Source: DAOTUL01 sp034437435
GTDB taxonomy: Bacteria > Chloroflexota > Anaerolineae > Aggregatilineales > Phototrophicaceae
Length of the DNA: 11,087 bases
Reading direction: 5' to 3'
Assembly: GCA_964417785.1 (NCBI GenBank)
Contig: CAYQJO010000148.1
Location: 1 to 11,087, forward strand
Position 1 is the stretch's first letter, and every line of letters starts with the position of its first letter. The notes beneath the pieces were generated by a model. It had not been told where the DNA came from. It worked only from the letters and a program-made list of their open reading frames with translations, and made no database searches. The position numbers were made by a program, and so were the translations under genes. Below are positions 6,827-11,087 of this stretch, one piece after another.

Positions 6827-8077
6827 ATGCTGTGGATCGCCATGCTGCTGTTTCTTTTGCAACCGACAGACGAGGATTATCTGGTTGAAGCCGAGATCAG
6901 TGATTCGACACCGTATGTGGGTGAGATGGTCACTTATGTGCTACGTTATTATGATTATCCGCAGAGTACCCAACTGGATTACGAACTGGCAAAGTTTGGC
7001 GGCTTCTGGGTCACCGACACGTTTACAGGTACCGGGGGCATAGCCATGATTGGCAACCGCCAGTATGGAGTCGGTGAACTTCTGGTTGAAATGTTTCCGG
7101 TCCAATCGGGGCCGGTCAACCTGACGCCGTCCTGGCTTATCGTGCCGGAAACACCGTTCCGTGAGGGCGTGTCGCTGCCGACTGAGTCTCTCGACGTTCT
7201 GGTGCGCCCGCTACCGCCGGATGCACCGATGTCGTTTAACGGTGCGGTGGGCCGGTTCAGTGCGGAGACTGGCATTGACCGGACGACGATCACGCTAGGG
7301 GAACCGGTCACGCTGACGCTGGCTGTGACCGGGTCGGGCAATCTGGAACTGCTGCCGGTGCCGGAGCTTGATCTGCCGGATGGCTGGCGAGCATATGCCA
7401 ACCCGCCACAGTATACCAGCAGTGTTGTGAACGGCCTGCGCTTTGGCGAAAAGACATTCGAGTGGCTGATTGTACCGCAGCAGACAGGCACACAGGACTT
7501 GCCACCGATTTTGTTCTCGTACTTTGATCCGGACATGGAGACCTATCGCACCATTGAGACGCTGCTGTACACGATCAATGTGTTTCCTGGCGAGGAGAAC
7601 CTGCGCGAACTGCCGACACGGAGCGCACCGTTATCGGGAGAGTCACTGCCGCTGAAGTCAGTGTCTGGACGTGCTGCTGCTGGCGACTGGGGTGTGGTGT
7701 TCTGGCTGATGTGGTTGATTCCTCCGGTGATATTCGCCAGTATGTCGGGCGGCTCCTGGCTGCGACGGGTCTACCATGAACGCCAGTTGGATGTGCGCCG
7801 TAGGAAAGCGCTCCCGGTGGCTCAGGCACGGCTCAAGGCGGCGCGGCAACCGCAGGAGATTGTGCGTGCCATCCAGGCTTATGTCATAGCACGGATAGGA
7901 CGCGATCAGATGACGTATCAGGAGGTGGAGTCGGCGCTGGGTGGCACAGTAGCACATGACTGTTTGCTGGACGCACAGTCGGCTCGATTTGCGCCGGAAG
8001 GCAGTGTGGTGGATGTACGGGGGCTGGCAGGGGCAATGCTGCAAGCGCTGACCGAACTGGATGAAGTCTGGCCGTGA
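6827..8077 (+). CDS. batD: BatD, Ig-like membrane protein
   Basis: 416 residues. The hydrophobic N-terminus (about 1-13) serves as a signal sequence, though it has no basic residues. Beta-rich Ig-like domains follow, with the BatD hallmark FNGAVGRF at 137-144 and LGEPVTLTLAVTGSGNLELL at 157-176. One membrane helix lies at about 288-306, and a basic, helical cytoplasmic tail (about 311-416) resembles the DUF4381-type tail. BatD is a known partner of BatA-C. The ATG abuts the batC stop (TAAATG). Its TGA overlaps the GTG of batE (8074-8077). The start was chosen for that junction and because no coding extension is needed. Confidence 0.9.
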   Translation: MLWIAMLLFLLQPTDEDYLVEAEISDSTPYVGEMVTYVLRYYDYPQSTQLDYELAKFGGFWVTDTFTGTGGIAMIGNRQYGVGELLVEMFPVQSGPVNLTPSWLIVPETPFREGVSLPTESLDVLVRPLPPDAPMSFNGAVGRFSAETGIDRTTITLGEPVTLTLAVTGSGNLELLPVPELDLPDGWRAYANPPQYTSSVVNGLRFGEKTFEWLIVPQQTGTQDLPPILFSYFDPDMETYRTIETLLYTINVFPGEENLRELPTRSAPLSGESLPLKSVSGRAAAGDWGVVFWLMWLIPPVIFASMSGGSWLRRVYHERQLDVRRRKALPVAQARLKAARQPQEIVRAIQAYVIARIGRDQMTYQEVESALGGTVAHDCLLDAQSARFAPEGSVVDVRGLAGAMLQALTELDEVWP

Positions 8078-8802
8078 ATATATTGCTGCTGCTGATTACG
8101 ATGTTGCTGAATCCTGATTTTGAAGACGGGATGCGATTGGCGGCAACGGCCTATGCAGCCGGTGACTACAGGGGGGCGGCTGAGCAGTACGAGACGCTGC
8201 TCGCCAGCGGCTATGAACACCCCGCGCTCTATTTCAATCTGGGCAATGCGTATTACCACCAGGATCGTCCAGGTATGGCGTTGGTGAACTATCTGCGTGC
8301 CAGTGAATTTAGTCCGCGAGATCGCACTCTGGCGGAACAGATCACCCGTGTGCGACAGGAGCGGCTCAACTTCCAGGGGGCATACACCGATTTCCTCATC
8401 CGTCTGGGAACTCTCACGAACGACGTGCTGACGCGATATGAACTGGGTTGGCTGGTCGGTGCTGTGTGGTCCGTGTGGTTTGGCTTGTTGACGGTTGCAT
8501 GGCTGCGACCGGATTGGCGTAGGCGGCTAGGCACCGGACTTATTGTACTCGGTATTGGGGTTATCATCGGCGTGGTGCTGCTCGGTACACGGTGGTATGT
8601 AGCGGAAGAGCGGCCCCCGGTAGTGATAACGGTTGGTTCTGTACCTGTTATGAGTGGTCCTGGTGAGGAATACCTCGAACTCTTTTCCCTGAACACCGCC
8701 TCTGAAATGCGTATTCTGGAACAGGGTGATGGCTGGACGCGGGTGCTGCTGCCAGATGGACGGCAAGGCTGGCTCCAACAGTTTGTGTACACTCGCGTTT
8801 AG
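8074..8802 (+). CDS. batE: BatE, TPR and SH3-domain membrane protein
   Basis: 242 residues from a GTG start overlapping the batD stop. A hydrophobic N-terminus (about 1-13) acts as a signal or anchor, and two TPR-like repeats follow (about 17-80; for example FNLGNAYYHQDRPGMALVNY). A membrane hairpin comes next (about 122-144 and 154-172), and then a bacterial SH3-type domain at about 183-242 (GSVPVMSGPGEEYLELFSL, then GDGWTRV and RQGWL). TPR, two helices and SH3 is the standard BatE plan. The TPR and SH3 parts should both be extracytoplasmic. It is the last gene of the operon. Its TAG overlaps the TAA of the converging sucD. Confidence 0.9.
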   Translation: MNILLLLITMLLNPDFEDGMRLAATAYAAGDYRGAAEQYETLLASGYEHPALYFNLGNAYYHQDRPGMALVNYLRASEFSPRDRTLAEQITRVRQERLNFQGAYTDFLIRLGTLTNDVLTRYELGWLVGAVWSVWFGLLTVAWLRPDWRRRLGTGLIVLGIGVIIGVVLLGTRWYVAEERPPVVITVGSVPVMSGPGEEYLELFSLNTASEMRILEQGDGWTRVLLPDGRQGWLQQFVYTRV

Positions 8803-9656
8803 CGCAGCAGCCAGGGTATTTGTTCCGGAGCATCCGGCACGCGGACGCCAGCGTTTTTGAGGATGTCGATCTTCTCCTGCGCGGTTCCCTCACCGCCTTC
8901 CACAATCGCACCTGCATGGCCCATACGCCGGTCGGTCGGTGCATACTTGCCGGCGATGAAGGCCACGACCGGCTTGGTCATATTGCTGCGGATGTAGTCA
9001 GCGGCGTCTACTTCGGCCCGTCCGCCGATTTCGCCAAGCAGCACGACATGTTCGGTCTGTGGATCGTACTCGAACATCTCAAGTACATCCACGAAACTGG
9101 TGCCGATGATCGGGTCGCTGCCGATACCGACAATGGTACTCTGACCGTGACCAGCCTGGGTGAGCGAATCGATGACTTCGTAGGTCAGTGCGCCACAGCG
9201 TGAGACCACACCGACCGCACCGGCCCGCGCAATCTGACCAGGGATGATGCCAATGTTGGTCTGACCGGGGGCCAGGATGCCAGGGCAGTTGGGACCGATG
9301 AGGCGGCTGTGACTGCGCTTGATATAGTCGTAGACCTTCATCATGTCCAGTACCGGGATACCCTCGGTGATACAAACGATCAAGGCGATTTCGGCAGCGA
9401 CCGCTTCAATGATGGCGTCGGCGGCACGTTGCGGTGGGACGAAGATCACGCTGGTGTTAGCTTCGGTCGCCTCGCGTGCGGCGGATACTGTGTCGAAGAC
9501 GGGAAGGCCATTGGACCACTCCCCGCCATGACCGGGTGTGACCCCACCGACGATTTGAGTCCCATAACCGATCATTTGTTGGGTATGGAAACTGCCCTGG
9601 TTGCCAGTAATGGCCTGTACCAGGACCCGTGTGCTGCTATCCACCAGTATGGTCAT
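8799..9656 (-). CDS. sucD: Succinate-CoA ligase alpha subunit (SucD), divergent
   Basis: A 285-residue protein that aligns end to end with SucD. The CoA-binding Rossmann domain has TGNQGSFHTQQ (18-28) and YGTQIVGGVTPG (31-42). Other conserved parts are TEGIP (97-101), IGPNCPG (120-126), GEIGG (208-212) and the phosphorylated-histidine loop RMGHAGAI with His247. In this family the alpha subunit binds CoA and carries the phosphohistidine intermediate in succinyl-CoA plus NDP and Pi to succinate plus NTP plus CoA. Odd features: PGHGG where PGKGG is usual (His43), VSRCG where VSRSG is usual (Cys154), and GIGSDPIIG where GIGGDPIPG is usual (179-185). The ATG overlaps the sucC stop (ATGA) with no ribosome site of its own, so translation depends on sucC. 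Confidence 0.9.
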   Translation of the reverse strand: MTILVDSSTRVLVQAITGNQGSFHTQQMIGYGTQIVGGVTPGHGGEWSNGLPVFDTVSAAREATEANTSVIFVPPQRAADAIIEAVAAEIALIVCITEGIPVLDMMKVYDYIKRSHSRLIGPNCPGILAPGQTNIGIIPGQIARAGAVGVVSRCGALTYEVIDSLTQAGHGQSTIVGIGSDPIIGTSFVDVLEMFEYDPQTEHVVLLGEIGGRAEVDAADYIRSNMTKPVVAFIAGKYAPTDRRMGHAGAIVEGGEGTAQEKIDILKNAGVRVPDAPEQIPWLLR

Positions 9657-10762
9657 GGTTGTGCCAGTTCTATTGCCCGGTGCGCGGCCTCTGAAAGTGT
9701 CTGGGCGATGCTTAAATGATGCAGATGAGTTTGCCGCAATATGTCGAGACCGCGTTCCTCGTTTGTGCCTTTCAATCGGACCACCAGCGGTAGTTGCGAC
9801 TGCGTTTCCTGGTATGCCTGCACAATCCCTGCCGCGACTTCATCACAGCGAGTGTTGCCGCCGAAGATATTGCATACCACGGAGCGTACCTGCCTGTCTG
9901 AGAGGATGATCCTGGCGGCCAGCGCCACCCGCTCTGCTGATGCACCGCCGCCGATGTCGAGGAAGTTGGCTGGACCGTCACCTGGTTCACTGCGAGCGTA
10001 GATCAAGTCCATCAAGGTCATTGCCAGTCCGGCCCCGTTGACCATACAACCGATGTGGCCGTCAAGACGGACGTAGCTGATACCCGCTTCGCGTGCTTGT
10101 GTCTCAAGGTCGTTTTCGTGGGCGGTATCGCGCATGGCGGCGAGTTCAGGTTGGCGAAAGAGGGCGTTATCGTCAATGATCATGTGGGCATCAAGCGCCA
10201 TGAAAGTTTGCTCTGTGGTGATCGCTAATGGATTGATCTCGACCAGCAAGGCATCATTTTCAATATAGCAGCGGTAGAGTGCCAGCGCGATATGGCTGAA
10301 CTGCGGCCATAGTTCACGCGGCAGATTCATGCTGCTGGCGACATGTGTCACCTGATAGTTGCACAGACCAATCAAGGGTTCAATCGGTTCGCTGATTAAG
10401 GTTTGTGGATGATCTGTGATGGCATTTTCCACATCACCGTTGGCGGACGCCACCAAAACTGGCTGTCCGATGTGCCGGTCGTAAGTAATGCCCAGATAGA
10501 TTTCCGAATCGATCCTGTAGAGAGGTTCGACCAAAATATGATAAACGGTCTGATCCAGCAGGTCTCCCGCGAATGTGTGAGCTTCTGCCGGTGTGAGTGC
10601 CTTGATGGCGGGTTGGTCTGTGTTGGGCTTCATTACCACAATCTCGCCGATTTTCTGTGCGGCACGGTACGCATCTTCGGGTGTATGTGCAACCTGACCG
10701 CCCGGAACCGGTATGTCGTATTGGGCAAGCAGTTGTTTGGTCTGATATTCATGCAGGCGCAA
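9653..10762 (-). CDS. sucC: Succinate-CoA ligase beta subunit (SucC) lacking the glycine-rich nucleotide loop
   Basis: 369 residues, about 20 shorter than E. coli SucC. The start is MRLHEYQTKQLL, the standard SucC N-terminus. The ATP-grasp part keeps ILVEP (76-80), SEIYLG (86-91), EINPLAIT (175-182), Asp191 (metal site region) and DDNALFRQPELAAMRD (197-212). The C-terminal ligase domain keeps DGHIGCMVNGAGLAM (234-248), NFLDIGGGA (266-274), NIFGG (298-302) and TRCDEVAAGI. After VVMK (42-45), the usual QVHAGGRGKAGG loop is replaced by a short PNTDQPAIK segment, an in-frame loss of about eight residues that normally wrap the nucleotide phosphates. The start codon is TTG, fixed by a strong GGAGG site 7 nt upstream and an in-frame upstream TGA. 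Confidence 0.9.
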   Translation of the reverse strand: MRLHEYQTKQLLAQYDIPVPGGQVAHTPEDAYRAAQKIGEIVVMKPNTDQPAIKALTPAEAHTFAGDLLDQTVYHILVEPLYRIDSEIYLGITYDRHIGQPVLVASANGDVENAITDHPQTLISEPIEPLIGLCNYQVTHVASSMNLPRELWPQFSHIALALYRCYIENDALLVEINPLAITTEQTFMALDAHMIIDDNALFRQPELAAMRDTAHENDLETQAREAGISYVRLDGHIGCMVNGAGLAMTLMDLIYARSEPGDGPANFLDIGGGASAERVALAARIILSDRQVRSVVCNIFGGNTRCDEVAAGIVQAYQETQSQLPLVVRLKGTNEERGLDILRQTHLHHLSIAQTLSEAAHRAIELAQP

Positions 10763-10769
10763 GAGCCGG

Positions 10770-10774
10770 CCTCC
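10770..10774 (-). promoter_or_regulatory. Ribosome binding site GGAGG deciding the sucC TTG start
   Basis: A strong GGAGG on the minus strand ends 7 nt before the TTG at 10760-10762. No ATG or GTG lies in frame between this start and the upstream in-frame TGA, and the resulting MRLHEYQ matches the conserved SucC N-terminus. It lies in the 36-nt gap between the upstream gene and sucC. Confidence 0.75.
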
Positions 10775-10798
10775 GATATGTTTATGTCATCGATTATA

Positions 10799-11087
10799 TC
10801 ATCGCATTTCGATGTGCTGCTCAGTGATGAGGGCGTCAGGATAATTGTCTTCTATCCAGGTGATGACGTGCTGAAGGGTCTGGTGAATGTGTTCGGACGA
10901 ATTGCTGACGGCGGCGATAGCCACTGCTGCGGACTGCCAGCGGTCAAGATGATCGACTTCGGCGGCGCTGACATTGAACTTGTTGCGTGTGCGAGCCAGC
11001 ATTGACTTGATAATGCTGCGCTTCTCTTTGAGAGAGGCCACGCCGGGTAGATAGAATTGAAGATGGCAGAGTCCTAGTTTTGTCTTA
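10799..11087 (-). CDS. DUF503/YlxP-like protein, 5' end beyond the window
   Basis: 95 residues are visible and the frame stays open to the right edge. It begins KTKLGLCHLQFYLPG and continues into VASLKEKRSIIKSMLAR. A GTG lies at 11039-11041, but family members (such as B. subtilis YlxP) have the conserved (I/L)xLPxxxSLKEKR run with about 15-20 residues before it, so the true start lies just outside the window. Other family features are FNVSAAEVDHLDRWQSAAVAIAAVSN. These are small cytoplasmic proteins of about 95 residues with an unknown role, often found near ribosome-maturation genes. Here it precedes sucC by 36 nt on the same strand and may be co-transcribed with sucCD. Confidence 0.85.
   Translation of the reverse strand, partial: KTKLGLCHLQFYLPGVASLKEKRSIIKSMLARTRNKFNVSAAEVDHLDRWQSAAVAIAAVSNSSEHIHQTLQHVITWIEDNYPDALITEQHIEMR

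Noticed and set aside
6979..7536. A 185-codon open frame on the minus strand inside batD
   Set aside because: It is fully antisense to the conserved BatD region (including FNGAVG). Its Ser/Pro/Thr-rich composition is typical of the reverse complement of a GC-rich gene.
8289..8792. A 167-codon open frame on the minus strand inside batE
   Set aside because: It is antisense to the TPR, membrane and SH3 parts of BatE, with low-complexity Ser/Thr/Arg content and no motif.
8825..8837. Inverted repeat CCGGA-GCA-TCCGG just inside the sucD 3' end, considered as a terminator
   Set aside because: The stem is only 5 bp, it lies in coding sequence, and neither strand has a T-run after it.
10403..11005. 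A 200-codon open frame on the plus strand opposite sucC and the DUF503-like gene
   Set aside because: It lies antisense to two well-supported genes with strong family motifs, spans their junction, and its translation shows no recognisable domain.

Overview
The window is densely coding and moderately GC-rich. It holds two converging transcription units and the 5' tip of one further gene. There are no RNA genes, mobile elements, CRISPR arrays or long non-coding stretches. The organism is a bacterium with a signal-peptide/lipoprotein export system. The proline/threonine-rich lipoprotein linker and the gene style would fit Chloroflexota, but that is a weak inference and no marker here settles it.

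Left edge (1-127): the first 16 codons of a leftward gene of unknown function, then a 78-bp divergent intergenic region.

Plus strand (128-8802): eleven genes packed end to end. They are a Nudix hydrolase, two small membrane proteins of unknown function (the second with 10 Cys in 98 residues), a MoxR-type AAA+ ATPase, a DUF58 protein, a short BatD-like membrane protein, and then a complete batA-batB-batC-batD-batE series. Nearly every junction is a 1- or 4-nt stop/start overlap (ATGA, GTGA, TGATG, TAATG), so the block looks like one translationally coupled operon. MoxR-DUF58-Bat systems are known as envelope-associated assemblies: an AAA+ chaperone acts with MIDAS-containing von Willebrand A proteins and with TPR and Ig-like partners in the periplasm. 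They have been linked to aerotolerance and stress resistance. The unusual parts here are the Nudix gene and two unrecognised membrane genes at the head, and a second, shorter BatD-like protein between DUF58 and BatA.

Minus strand (8799-11087): a DUF503/YlxP-like gene (5' end beyond the window), then sucC and sucD, which encode the beta and alpha subunits of a succinate-CoA ligase-type enzyme. sucD converges on batE so tightly that the two stop codons overlap. The beta subunit aligns well with SucC but lacks, by a clean in-frame deletion, the glycine-rich nucleotide-binding loop of the ATP-grasp domain. The alpha subunit keeps the catalytic histidine but has changes at several normally invariant positions. 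This divergent SucCD pair is the most interesting signal in the window.
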